A stretch of DNA of 64,000 nucleotides from Dokdonia sp. Lineage in GTDB: Bacteria > Bacteroidota > Bacteroidia > Flavobacteriales > Flavobacteriaceae. Under the pieces are notes generated by a model, which was not told where the DNA came from, did no database searches, and was given only the letters and a program-made list of their open reading frames with translations. The translations under genes and the position numbers were made by a program. Shown here piece after piece: positions 38,315 through 46,659 of the stretch (positions are counted from its first letter, which is position 1; each line of letters opens with the position of its first letter). The stretch is from NCBI GenBank assembly GCA_020630915.1, contig JAHDIF010000003.1, positions 1 through 64,000 of the forward strand, read 5' to 3'.

Positions 38315-39373
38315 CTATTTCTTTATGGATAACAATGTATGTAGATATTGCGGTTTTGAAATCTCAGTTTTCCATTTCTCAGCAATGAAAGGGTTTACCT
38401 GTAATCGTGAATCTACTTTTTGAAAGGTAGGATTAATAATCCACATAGGTTGTGAAGACCAGTCTGCGTTTATATAACCAAAAGCCTTTATTACATCACT
38501 ATTATCTTCAATGGTTTTAAAAAATGGCATAAACCAATTGTTCCAGGCAGTCTGTGCAATCCTGTCTTTTTTTAAATCAGAGTCAAAATATAATCCATCG
38601 ATTTCTAGTACAGGAGTAGCTTCGGCTATAAAAACGGGTTTCTTATGTCTTCTTGCAAAAGTTATCATTTCGGTATCTGGATTCCCAAAATAGGAGTAGG
38701 CGCACCAGTCTACTATATCGTCACCAGGATACCATTCTTCTAATACCTTTTGATCTGAGCCAGTTCCTTTAGATTGCCATACGAAGGCTACATTTTGAAC
38801 ATTCATACTTTTAAAAATGGTATGAATACGGTTCCAAGCCTTGAGATACTGTTTCTTATTATAGTGATTCCAACTCCATCCATCAAATTCGTATCCTATC
38901 CTGAGAAAAACGGGCCTATCTGCCTCCTTTATCCATAATGCAAGCTCTCTTATCAAATGGTCAAGTTTACCTTTTGCTACTTTTTTTTCATTATCCACCA
39001 TAGATAGACCAATAGACATGACAGATGTATTATAAGTGCTGTCTCTAAGGTATAATTGCGCCCAGTTGTCTCCTGCACCCCAGCTGTCCTTCGTCCTTAA
39101 ACCGTCAAGACCTTTATTAGTATACCCAAAAGATTGAGTGCCAGGAGATAAATTTGTGTAAACCGTAATGCCTGCTGGGGTTTTAAAATAATCACTATAC
39201 CCATCTGAGTACTCTTCTAATCCACCTGTGGCGGCTAGATCCTGCCCTATGATTACAAGACATTTTCCATTTTCGGGTTCAAATTTGCCAATGTTTTGTG
39301 CCGTGTTTTGCGATAATAAAGAGCAAACACTCAATAAAAAGTATAGGAGAATTACAAACCCGTTTAAGCGCAT
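38315..39373 (-). CDS. GH26-like glycoside hydrolase
   Basis: 352 residues. Signal peptide about 1-21. (beta/alpha)8 fold with the GH26-type acid/base motif 'FLRIGYEFDGWSWNHY' (Glu in YEF) and the nucleophile region 'KKPVFIAEATPV'. Clan GH-A enzymes of this family cut beta-mannans or related glucans. Distance from characterised mannanases cannot be judged here, so the substrate is open. It is exported and would act in the periplasm or outside. It is followed by the NTF2-like gene. Confidence 0.82.
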   Translation of the reverse strand: MRLNGFVILLYFLLSVCSLLSQNTAQNIGKFEPENGKCLVIIGQDLAATGGLEEYSDGYSDYFKTPAGITVYTNLSPGTQSFGYTNKGLDGLRTKDSWGAGDNWAQLYLRDSTYNTSVMSIGLSMVDNEKKVAKGKLDHLIRELALWIKEADRPVFLRIGYEFDGWSWNHYNKKQYLKAWNRIHTIFKSMNVQNVAFVWQSKGTGSDQKVLEEWYPGDDIVDWCAYSYFGNPDTEMITFARRHKKPVFIAEATPVLEIDGLYFDSDLKKDRIAQTAWNNWFMPFFKTIEDNSDVIKAFGYINADWSSQPMWIINPTFQKVDSRLQVNPFIAEKWKTEISKPQYLHTLLSIKK

Positions 39374-39468
39374 AAATGTACTCTTAGGCTACGAAGTTAA
39401 TTTAAAAACATTATTTTATTGTAACAAAAAGAAGACATACTCGTCTCCCTTATAACTAACCGAAAGTA

Positions 39469-39978
39469 GTGGATCAAAAAACGTTCATAAAAATCACAAA
39501 CCCATTCAAGGATAAGATATATCGCGTGGCCAAGCGATTGCTCATATCTCAAGATGAGGCACAAGATGCGACACAGGAAATACTTCTGCGTTTATGGACA
39601 AAGAGATCTCAGATTAATAAATATAATAGTGTTGAGGCCTTTGCAATGACAATGACTAAAAACTATTGCTACGATTTGCTTAAAGCAAAAAAGAGTAATA
39701 ATCTTAAGATTGTTCATAATAATTATGAAGATCATAGCTCTAATACAGTAAGACAGACAGAAGTGTCTAACGAGGTTGAATGGGTATTTACTCTTATGAA
39801 AGAGTTGCCAGAGCAACAGCAATTAATACTTCAGTTAAGAGACGTAGAGCAGTATAATAATGCAGAGATTGCCAAAATGCTAGAAATGAATGAAACCGCA
39901 GTACGTGTGGCACTTTCAAGGGCCAGAAAAAACATACGTGAGGCATTAATTAAAAAACAAAACTATGGAATCCAATAG
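39469..39978 (+). CDS. ECF-type RNA polymerase sigma factor
   Basis: 169 residues from a GTG start. Region 2 ('DKIYRVAKRLLISQDEAQDATQEILLRLW') and region 4 ('ELPEQQQLILQLRDVEQYNNAEIAKMLEMNETAVRVALSRARKNI', given in parts) are clear and typical of group IV sigma factors. The gene heads a four-gene operon: its end overlaps the next gene by 14 bases, and two DUF4252 genes follow. It should direct transcription of its own operon or an envelope-stress set, under control of the next gene product. Confidence 0.92.
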   Translation: MDQKTFIKITNPFKDKIYRVAKRLLISQDEAQDATQEILLRLWTKRSQINKYNSVEAFAMTMTKNYCYDLLKAKKSNNLKIVHNNYEDHSSNTVRQTEVSNEVEWVFTLMKELPEQQQLILQLRDVEQYNNAEIAKMLEMNETAVRVALSRARKNIREALIKKQNYGIQ

Positions 39979-40399
39979 AATAGAGCAGCTACTGGAATCG
40001 TATTTTGAGGGTACAACCACGCTAGAGCAAGAGCAGGAGTTACGCTCCTATTTTACGGGTGATGAGGTAGCTTCACATTTAGAAAGCTATGTTGGGATGT
40101 TTTCCGCTTTCGCGAAAGCGCAAAAAGAAACCCTTCCACTTCCTGTAAAAATTCCTTCATCTAAGCGCAAATATGGCTGGATAACTGGAATCGCAGCAGC
40201 AACCTTACTAGCCTTGGGTATTGTAACAAAAAATACACAGCAGGACACCTATTCTGGAACGTATCAAGATCAAAAAGTAGCCGTACTTAAAACTAAACAA
40301 ACGCTAGGGATGGTAAGTAAAATGTTACAACAATCTACAGCACAATTAGGAACCGTAAAAGAATTTGAAAACACAGCAAATAGTTTTTTTAAACAGTAA
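39965..40399 (+). CDS. Putative anti-sigma factor (single-span membrane protein)
   Basis: 144 residues. N-terminal helical segment 'RIEQLLESYFEGTTTLEQEQ' of the kind that caps ECF sigma factors, a membrane segment near 74-92 ('WITGIAAATLLALGIVT') and a short periplasmic tail. It overlaps the sigma gene by 14 bases, so the two are translationally coupled. There is no ZAS zinc motif. The palindrome at 40106 encodes AFAKA between the two parts. The role is inferred from context. Confidence 0.72.
   Translation: MESNRIEQLLESYFEGTTTLEQEQELRSYFTGDEVASHLESYVGMFSAFAKAQKETLPLPVKIPSSKRKYGWITGIAAATLLALGIVTKNTQQDTYSGTYQDQKVAVLKTKQTLGMVSKMLQQSTAQLGTVKEFENTANSFFKQ
40106..40119. repeat. GCTTTCGCGAAAGC palindrome, copy 11
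   Basis: A perfect copy in the putative anti-sigma gene, read as AFAKA. Confidence 0.9.
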
Positions 40400-40461
40400 A
40401 ACGTCATTCTAAACTTTTTTCAGAACCGTATTAACAACAAAAAGTAAATTAAAAAAGAATT

Positions 40462-40998
40462 ATGAAAACAATAGCAATCGCAATAGTAATGTTATGCTCA
40501 TCTATGATGATCACAGCACAGAACCAGTTTGACAAGTTCGAATCTGTAAAAGGAGTCTCATCTATGGTAATGAACCAGAAGATGTTTAAACTTTTGAGTA
40601 AGGTAGACCTTAACTCATCAGATCCAGAAATGCAGGCTTATATAGATCTTGTAAACAATCTTGAAAATGTAAAAATGTTTACCACTACTAAGACAGATGT
40701 AATGTCACAAATGAATAGCACGATGTCTGGATATGTATCTGGATCAGGTCTAGAAGAATTAATGCGTGCAAATGATGATGGTAAGAATGTAAAATTTTAT
40801 TACAAACCAGGTAGCAGTGATGATTATGTAAAGGAATTTGTAATGTTTCTTAACGGAGATATAGATGGAGAAATGCGCACTGTATTCTTTCAAGTAACCG
40901 GTAATATAGATCTTAAGCAGATATCTAAACTTGCAAAAGATCTTGATTTTAAAGGAAGCGAAGCCCTTAAAGATGTAGAAAAAGCTAAAAAAGGATAA
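40462..40998 (+). CDS. DUF4252 exported protein
   Basis: 178 residues. Signal peptide 1-19 (ending MITAQ), then the DUF4252 pattern: 'KFESVKGVSSMVMNQKMFKL', 'LENVKMFTTTKT', 'VKFYYKPGSSDDYVKEFVMF' and 'IDLKQISKLAKDL'. No function is known for the family. It is the third gene of the sigma operon and a distant paralogue of the next gene, so the two may act together in the envelope. Confidence 0.88.
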   Translation: MKTIAIAIVMLCSSMMITAQNQFDKFESVKGVSSMVMNQKMFKLLSKVDLNSSDPEMQAYIDLVNNLENVKMFTTTKTDVMSQMNSTMSGYVSGSGLEELMRANDDGKNVKFYYKPGSSDDYVKEFVMFLNGDIDGEMRTVFFQVTGNIDLKQISKLAKDLDFKGSEALKDVEKAKKG

Positions 40999-41001
40999 AC
41001 C

Positions 41002-41553
41002 ATGAAAAAGATTATAAAATTAAGTGCATTGTTATGTATCGCACTTTTTACATTGGCAAGTTGTAGTGATGGACAATCATTACAAGAGTACTATGTAGCA
41101 AACCAGGAAAACAGTGAGTTTATATTGGTAGACGTTCCTACAAGTCTTATAAGTGATGATACAAAAGCTCTAGACGAAGAGCAAAAGAGAGTTTTGAAAA
41201 CTATACGTAAGATTAATATAATGGCGTATCCTCTTAAAGATAGTACGACCACTGCTTTTGAAGGAGAGAAGGCTAAGCTCATATCAATTCTTGAAGGAGA
41301 TAATTACGAGCAACTCATGAGAGGAAGTTCTGATATGGGTAATATGCGTCTTTATTTTAAAGGAGAAGAAGAAGCAATAGACGAGGTTATTTTCTTTGGA
41401 TCGGAGGATTCGAGAGGGTTTGTACTCGCAAGATTATTGGGCGATGATATGAATATTAATGATATGATGAAGTTAGCCCAATCTATGGAAGCAGGAGATG
41501 TAGATGTTTCCAAATTTGAAGGAGTGATGGATGTTTTTGGCGACGTTCAATAA
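41002..41553 (+). CDS. DUF4252 lipoprotein
   Basis: 183 residues. Lipoprotein signal with lipobox LASC (C21), then a DUF4252 domain paralogous to the preceding gene ('LQEYYVANQENSEFILVDVP', 'IRKINIMAYPLKD', 'MRLYFKGEEEAIDEVIFFG', 'DMNINDMMKLAQ'). It starts 3 bases after the preceding stop. It is the last gene of the sigma operon and ends at a strong terminator. The function is unknown; an envelope sensor or effector for the sigma pair is inferred. Confidence 0.88.
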   Translation: MKKIIKLSALLCIALFTLASCSDGQSLQEYYVANQENSEFILVDVPTSLISDDTKALDEEQKRVLKTIRKINIMAYPLKDSTTTAFEGEKAKLISILEGDNYEQLMRGSSDMGNMRLYFKGEEEAIDEVIFFGSEDSRGFVLARLLGDDMNINDMMKLAQSMEAGDVDVSKFEGVMDVFGDVQ

Positions 41554-41576
41554 TATACTCTTAAAAATGTTTAAAC

Positions 41577-41604
41577 AAGAAACCCCGCTACTAGCGGGGT
41601 TTTA
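41577..41604. terminator. Terminator of the sigma operon
   Basis: AACCCCGCTA-CT-AGCGGGGTT then TTATTTT. A strong perfect stem. On the other strand an A/G-rich stretch gives weaker support for ending the convergent SulP gene. Confidence 0.85.
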
Positions 41605-41625
41605 TTTTGGTATTCATATGGTTCT

Positions 41626-43278
41626 TTATACTTCAGAATCTAAAAGATCTGTAACCACGTGATATCTTGGGTCGTCTATATCTGTTTCTATTACTGTGTC
41701 AAATTTAGGATTTGCCTTGAGCAGTAGTGCTTTACACTCTGGACTTAAGTGCGTTAATTTTATTTCCTTTCCAGCATCCAAGTATTTGTTTGCAATTCCT
41801 CTTAAAGCTTCAATACCCGAATGGTCATTGACACGTGATTCAATGAAGTCTATTTCTACCTTTGCGGGATCATTACGAACATCAAACTTGGTATTAAAGT
41901 TTTGAATAGACCCAAAAAAAAGAGGGCCCCAGATTTCGTACACTTTTGTACCATCTTCCTTAATTCTCTTGCGAGCCCTAATCATCGTTGCATTTTTCCA
42001 AGCAAATACCAGCGCACTCATAATAACACCCGCAATAACAGCTATAGCAAGATCTTTCCAGACGGTTATCAAGGAGACGGCAATTAGAACAATGGCATCG
42101 GGTAAAGGAATTTTATTAAGTACTCTAAAACTACTCCAAGCAAATGTTCCTATTACCACCATAAACATAACACCTACTAATGCTGCAATGGGAATTTGTT
42201 CGATTAGAGGGGCTCCAAAAAGAATAAAACATAAAAGGGCCATCGCTGCAAAAGCACCAGAAAGTCTACCACGACCTCCAGACTCTACATTAATGATGGA
42301 TTGACCAATCATAGCACAACCACCCATTCCGCCAAAAAGGCCATTCAAAATATTAGCTCCACCTTGTGCAACACACTCACGATTACCAGAACCACGAGTT
42401 TCGGTCATATCATCTATAAGATTAAGTGTCATAAGAGACTCTATAAGTCCAACTGCGGCAAGGATAGCAGCTGTAGACAATATGAGCCATTTGTTTTCTA
42501 TAATTGTATCAAGAACAACTTCATCAAATATCTGAAACTGAAAAGAAGGCAATCCTCCTTGCAATCCACTTCCTCCACCATCACGTATAAATGACCCTAC
42601 AGTACTCATATCAAGACCCCCAAGAATCACAATTGCGGCAACTATCACAATGGCTACTAATGCCGCAGGGATTTTTTTTGTAAGTTTTGGTAAGAAGTAC
42701 ATTATAGCCATTGTAAGTAATACAAAGGCCATCATCATCCAGAAACTTCCATTAGAAAATAATGTGCTAAACCAGCTGCCTGTATTTTTAAAAAATGAGA
42801 TTCCTTCGGTTCCTGTAGATGGGAAAAGACCTAATTGTGATAAAAAGATAACGATGGCAAGCCCGTTTACAAAGCCCATCATTACCGGATGTGGAATTAA
42901 GCGCACAAATTTACCCAGTTTAAAAATACCTGCTGTAATTTGTATAGCACCTACAAATAATAAGGTTATAAAAAGCCATTGAAGACCTAAGTTTTCTATA
43001 GGTGTGGCAAGTGTGTCACCTACTTCATTTCCCTTTTGGATCATATGTACCATAACGACTGCCATCGCTCCTGTGGCACCAGAGATCATTCCTGGGCGTC
43101 CTCCAAATAATGAGGTAACTATCCCCATCATAAATGCACCATATAATCCTACAAGAGGGTCAATGCCAGCTACAAAAGCAAAGGCTACAGCTTCGGGCAC
43201 AAGAGCTAGAGCTACTGTTAAGCCAGATAGAATGTCATTTTTGGGATTACTAGTAAAATTATTAAATAATCGTTTCAT
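41626..43278 (-). CDS. SulP-family anion transporter
   Basis: 550 residues. 12-14 membrane segments with the SulP core ('DILSGLTVALALVPEAVAFA', 'GIVTSLFGGRPGMISGATGA', 'GQSIINVESGGRGRLSGAF' in parts) and a C-terminal STAS domain (about 430-540). It exchanges or cotransports sulfate, bicarbonate or another anion at the inner membrane; the substrate is not fixed by sequence. The ATG at 43278 is used because the TATCTTTG promoter lies upstream of it but downstream of the alternative start at 43329. Possible link to the sulfation genes at 58.8-63.7 kb is speculative. Confidence 0.93.
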   Translation of the reverse strand: MKRLFNNFTSNPKNDILSGLTVALALVPEAVAFAFVAGIDPLVGLYGAFMMGIVTSLFGGRPGMISGATGAMAVVMVHMIQKGNEVGDTLATPIENLGLQWLFITLLFVGAIQITAGIFKLGKFVRLIPHPVMMGFVNGLAIVIFLSQLGLFPSTGTEGISFFKNTGSWFSTLFSNGSFWMMMAFVLLTMAIMYFLPKLTKKIPAALVAIVIVAAIVILGGLDMSTVGSFIRDGGGSGLQGGLPSFQFQIFDEVVLDTIIENKWLILSTAAILAAVGLIESLMTLNLIDDMTETRGSGNRECVAQGGANILNGLFGGMGGCAMIGQSIINVESGGRGRLSGAFAAMALLCFILFGAPLIEQIPIAALVGVMFMVVIGTFAWSSFRVLNKIPLPDAIVLIAVSLITVWKDLAIAVIAGVIMSALVFAWKNATMIRARKRIKEDGTKVYEIWGPLFFGSIQNFNTKFDVRNDPAKVEIDFIESRVNDHSGIEALRGIANKYLDAGKEIKLTHLSPECKALLLKANPKFDTVIETDIDDPRYHVVTDLLDSEV

Positions 43279-43300
43279 GAGGGTGTCTTTATGAAAGGCG

Positions 43301-43308
43301 CAAAGATA
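43301..43308 (-). promoter_or_regulatory. -7 box of the SulP gene
   Basis: On the minus strand TATCTTTG fits TAnnTTTG, 22 bases before the ATG at 43278. It rules out the longer reading frame start at 43329. Confidence 0.55.
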
Positions 43309-43448
43309 TAAGATTCCTTTTGGGCGCACAGATAACCTACCTTTTTTTTACTGTATCGTTTTCGGGCTCAAAAATTCATATTTAACAATATGGATAAAAA
43401 TGTAAAGATTACAATTCAGGGTATAAAAATGACAGTTGGGTGTGTTTT

Positions 43449-43462
43449 GCTTTCGCGAAAGC
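43449..43462. repeat. GCTTTCGCGAAAGC palindrome, copy 12
   Basis: A perfect intergenic copy 40 bases before the TPR-like gene. Confidence 0.9.
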
Positions 43463-43502
43463 ATAAAATCATTAATATTTACACAAATTAAAATCATCAA
43501 TT

Positions 43503-44135
43503 ATGAAACGTACAATCGTATTACTTTTAATACTTGTTTCTTTAGGGATTCAAGCCCAAACCAAATATGAAGCAGGTATGTCCAAAGCCTTTGAGCTTTG
43601 GGGTCAAAATAAGTTAGATGAAGCGTCCAATCTTTTTGAACGCATTGCGGCCGCAGAGCAGGAACAATGGTTGCCAGATTATTATGTAGCCCAGATTCAC
43701 GTATTAAAATGTTGGAATGACTGGGAGGAGAGAGATGAGGCAATGCTAAAAGAAAATCTTGACAAAGCACAAGAGTTTATTAATAATATTAAGACGAAGG
43801 CTTCCAATGAACCGTATGGAAAACAAATGCAAGCACAGTTATACACGGTGTGGGTGGCACATGATGGTATGAAGTATGGGATGAAGTATTCTGGAAGCGT
43901 TGCCCAGTTGTATGATCAAGCACTTGCTGCTGAACCAGAGAACCCTATTTTTATTCTTAATAAAGCAGAGTGGGAGATAGGGGCTGCTACGTTTTTTGGG
44001 ACACCTATAGATGAGCAATGTAAATCTATAGACCGTGCGATCCAACTTTTTGCTACCTTTAAACCAGCGACACAATTTCACCCTTCTTTTGGTCTAGAAC
44101 GTGCAAAAGAGGTTGCAGAGCAATGCAAAAAATAG
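43503..44135 (+). CDS. Exported TPR-like protein
   Basis: 210 residues. Signal peptide 1-19 (ending IQAQ). The rest is helical and TPR-like: 'KAFELWGQNKLDEASNLFER', 'SVAQLYDQALAAEPENPIFI' and 'KSIDRAIQLFATFKPATQ'. No catalytic motif. It starts 12 bases before the histidine-kinase gene, so it is probably the first gene of the 2TM operon and could be the periplasmic partner of the kinase. Function unknown. Confidence 0.78.
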   Translation: MKRTIVLLLILVSLGIQAQTKYEAGMSKAFELWGQNKLDEASNLFERIAAAEQEQWLPDYYVAQIHVLKCWNDWEERDEAMLKENLDKAQEFINNIKTKASNEPYGKQMQAQLYTVWVAHDGMKYGMKYSGSVAQLYDQALAAEPENPIFILNKAEWEIGAATFFGTPIDEQCKSIDRAIQLFATFKPATQFHPSFGLERAKEVAEQCKK

Positions 44136-44147
44136 AAGAACATCAAG

Positions 44148-45482
44148 ATGCAAAAATTTCTTAAAGAATTTACGAGTGCTTTTTTATTAGGAATACTAAT
44201 ATTTCTAATACACTCTGTCATTCTCTATCTAGTTGGAAATCCGTTTTATGGGGATCCAGTAGTTCAGTTTTTCTTTCACAATCAGTTATTCTCGGTCACA
44301 CTTTATGTGGTTAATGTATATGTATTTCGAACATATAAAGGGAGAGCTAAAGGGAATTTTTGGACACCTCAAAGTATTGGAATCGGATTGTTTTTGAGCG
44401 TTGTAGCATCTATAATTACCATTTTTTTTCTGCGATTATTTTTAGTGGTGATATGGTATGGCCATACAACAGAGGAGTTTCTTAATTCAGAAAGTATAGA
44501 GAATTATTACGTAAGTATTATTATTTCATTTATTGCCTCATCTGGATATTATGCTTTTATTTATTGGAAACAAAAACAAGATATACGAGTAAAGGAATCA
44601 AGAATTATAGCCGGAACAGCAAGTGCTAAGTTTGATGCACTTAAAAATCAGCTAGATCCACATTTTCTATTTAATAGTCTAAATGTTCTAGCAAGTCTTA
44701 TAGAAGAGAATCCTAGGCAAGCACAAAAATTTACGACTTCTTTATCCAAAGTGTATAGGTATGTGTTAGAGCAAAAAAATAAGGAGCTTGTACCGCTAGA
44801 TGAAGAACTTGCTTTTGCCCGTACCTATATGAATCTCATTAAAATGCGATTTGAAGATAGTATTGTGGTGAGTATTCCACAAAAGTCAACAAATCCCGAT
44901 TTTAAAGTGGTGCCCTTATCACTTCAATTATTGCTAGAGAATGCAGTAAAACATAACCAGGTTACACCCTCTAAGAAATTGCAAATAGAAATTATAGAAT
45001 CAGGCAATAGATTGGTTGTTAAAAATAATATCCAGGCAAAGCAAGTCGTAAAAAGGAGTAGTGGTGTAGGATTGCTTAATATTAAACAACGCTATCATTT
45101 ACTTACGGATACAGATTTGCGTATTGAAGATGATGGAGTAAACTTTATGGTAGGTGTTCCTATTCTTACAGAACAAGAGCAACGATCTTTTATTCCTACC
45201 CAAGAAGAGTTCATAGCAGATAAGAGATATAGTAGGGCAAAGAAAAAGGTAGAAGACCTTAAAGGGTTTTACATTCACTTTGCGATTTATTGTATTATGG
45301 TACCCGTTTTTATATATCTTAATTATATATCTACAGATTTTCCTTGGGCATTGTTTCCTATTTTGGGATGGGGCTGGGGAGTGCTAGGTCATGCTGCAGA
45401 GGTCTTTGGATGGAATCCTTTTTTTAATAAAAAATGGGAAGCTCGTAAGATAGAAGAACTTATGGAAGATGATGATTTTTAA
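44148..45482 (+). CDS. LytS-type histidine kinase fused to a 2TM domain
   Basis: 444 residues. Four N-terminal membrane segments (about 12-30, 45-60, 78-104, 122-140). Then a His_kinase domain with the phospho-acceptor in 'LKNQLDPHFLFNSLNVLASL' (H172) and an ATPase domain with 'LQLLLENAVKHNQV' and 'GVGLLNIKQRY'. The C-terminus (about 360-444) is a 2TM domain ('RAKKKVEDLKGFYIHFAIYC', 'GWGWGVLGHAAEVFGWNPFF'), homologous to the next two small proteins. A LytTR-type response regulator, the usual partner, is not found beside it. Confidence 0.9.
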   Translation: MQKFLKEFTSAFLLGILIFLIHSVILYLVGNPFYGDPVVQFFFHNQLFSVTLYVVNVYVFRTYKGRAKGNFWTPQSIGIGLFLSVVASIITIFFLRLFLVVIWYGHTTEEFLNSESIENYYVSIIISFIASSGYYAFIYWKQKQDIRVKESRIIAGTASAKFDALKNQLDPHFLFNSLNVLASLIEENPRQAQKFTTSLSKVYRYVLEQKNKELVPLDEELAFARTYMNLIKMRFEDSIVVSIPQKSTNPDFKVVPLSLQLLLENAVKHNQVTPSKKLQIEIIESGNRLVVKNNIQAKQVVKRSSGVGLLNIKQRYHLLTDTDLRIEDDGVNFMVGVPILTEQEQRSFIPTQEEFIADKRYSRAKKKVEDLKGFYIHFAIYCIMVPVFIYLNYISTDFPWALFPILGWGWGVLGHAAEVFGWNPFFNKKWEARKIEELMEDDDF

Positions 45483-45493
45483 TAGTGAATCGT

Positions 45494-45793
45494 ATGGAAA
45501 AGAATACAAATACATATAGACAGAAAAAGTTAATTAGAGCGCAAGAACGTGTAGCAGAAATAAAGAAGTTTTATTCTGGAATTATAAGCTATGTCTTTGT
45601 GATTGGGGGACTGGGGGCTCTTAATTATTATATAGACAGTTGGAATTATCCTTGGTTTCTTTGGGCGGCCTTTGGGTGGGGTATAGGTATTATTATAAAT
45701 GCTATAAAATTATTCGGACGTAATCCATTTTTTAATAAAGATTGGGAGCAGCGCAAGATTAAAGAAATTATGGATAAAGAGCGAGATATATGA
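45494..45793 (+). CDS. 2TM-domain protein A
   Basis: 99 residues, almost only a 2TM domain: 'IRAQERVAEIKKFYSGIISY', two membrane segments, 'FGWGIGIIINAIKLFGRNPFFN' (in parts) and the end 'WEQRKIKEIMDKE'. It is homologous to the C-terminus of the kinase upstream. The ATG at 45494 is used; a GTG three codons earlier is possible. It overlaps the next gene by 4 bases. It may join with the kinase in a membrane assembly. Confidence 0.85.
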   Translation: MEKNTNTYRQKKLIRAQERVAEIKKFYSGIISYVFVIGGLGALNYYIDSWNYPWFLWAAFGWGIGIIINAIKLFGRNPFFNKDWEQRKIKEIMDKERDI

Positions 45794-46101
45794 TGTCTGA
45801 AGAACAAGAAATAAAATATTTAAGAGCCAAAGATCGTGTTAAAAAAATAAGAGGGTTTTATGGTCATCTTGCCATTTTCTTGCTTGTGATTTTTACAGGA
45901 ATCCTTGCGCCTTTGTTGGGATTGAGTTATTGTATGTTTTGTTTTTCTTCTAATAAATGGCTCAATTTACTAGGATTTACACCTTGGTTTTTAGGTCTCA
46001 CTTTTCACGGGCTTCTTGCATTTGGAAAACTTGGTTTTATAAAAAAGTGGGAAGAAAGAAAGCTTAAAGAATTTTTAGAAGAGTCTCAGGATTTAGATTA
46101 G
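45790..46101 (+). CDS. 2TM-domain protein B
   Basis: 103 residues. Third 2TM domain of the operon: 'RAKDRVKKIRGFYGHLAIFL', two membrane segments and 'WEERKLKEFLEESQD'. The loop between segments has an extra cysteine-bearing stretch ('SYCMFCFSSNKWLN') not in the other two. It starts at the ATGATG overlapping the previous stop. The rnpB promoter lies directly after its end. Confidence 0.84.
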   Translation: MMSEEQEIKYLRAKDRVKKIRGFYGHLAIFLLVIFTGILAPLLGLSYCMFCFSSNKWLNLLGFTPWFLGLTFHGLLAFGKLGFIKKWEERKLKEFLEESQDLD

Positions 46102-46104
46102 TAG

Positions 46105-46112
46105 TATCTTTG
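46105..46112 (+). promoter_or_regulatory. -7 box of rnpB
   Basis: TATCTTTG fits TAnnTTTG and lies 5 bases before the base-paired 5' end of RNase P RNA. Confidence 0.65.
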
Positions 46113-46117
46113 CCTTG

Positions 46118-46423
46118 CAGGTCGCCTTATCGCTCTCGAAGTATCGAGGGAGGAAAGTCCGGACACCGTAGAGTAGCATAGCGGCTAACGGCCGTCGTCC
46201 CGATAGTTATCGGGATAGGACAAGTGCAACAGAAAGAATGTACAGGTAATGCTGTAGTGCAACCAGGTAAACTCTATGCGGTGAAATGTCAAGTATACCC
46301 ACAGTTAAGTGTTACTCGCGCGTTGTGGGAGGGTAGGCAGCTAGAAAGACGTAGTAATACGTGTTCCAGATAAATGATAAGGATTGCACCTAGTGCGATA
46401 CAGAATCCGGCTTATAGACCTGC
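46118..46423 (+). ncRNA. rnpB: RNase P RNA
   Basis: About 306 bases. The 5' GCAGGTC pairs with the 3' GACCTGC (P1). The conserved GAGGAAAGTCCGGAC (P4/J region) lies at 46148-46163, and ACAGAATCCGGCTTATAGAC at the 3' end forms the other P4 side. It is the catalytic RNA that matures tRNA 5' ends. A T-run follows as terminator. A TCCCGATAGTTATCGGGA palindrome sits in a variable stem. Confidence 0.95.
46198..46215. repeat. TCCCGATAGTTATCGGGA palindrome inside rnpB
   Basis: 18 bases with seven-base arms (TCCCGAT/ATCGGGA) in a peripheral helix of RNase P RNA. The same kind of palindrome is frequent in flavobacterial intergenic DNA to my recollection. Confidence 0.7.
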
Positions 46424-46464
46424 TTTTTTTATTCTTTATCTCTTCGCTCTCTCGTTGGTTGTAA

Positions 46465-46485
46465 ACCTACCTGCGGCAGGCAGGT
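46465..46485. repeat. CCTACCTGC/GCAGGCAGG inverted repeat
   Basis: Arms of nine bases, eight of them pairing, around one G, downstream of rnpB. Such CCTGCC-type palindromes are dispersed repeats in the group. A related fragment occurs near 20279. Confidence 0.6.
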
Positions 46486-46496
46486 CTCACAGATTC

Positions 46497-46510
46497 GCTT
46501 TCGCGAAAGC
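46497..46510. repeat. GCTTTCGCGAAAGC palindrome, copy 13
   Basis: A perfect intergenic copy in the 229-base spacer between rnpB and rsmD. Confidence 0.9.
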
Positions 46511-46659
46511 ATAACTAGCCTTATAATAATAAATTGTAGTTACTTGTACATTTACAACCCTACTTTAAGAGGTTAACTAAATAAGAATTTAGATAATGTT
46601 AAATAAGGTTTTAAGCATTATAAAGAACTAGTACTCTACCAACCTACGAACCTACCAAT

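Noticed and set aside
41902-43294. Several long plus-strand frames opposite the SulP gene
   Set aside because: They are antisense shadows of a membrane protein gene, with no homology that I can recognise.
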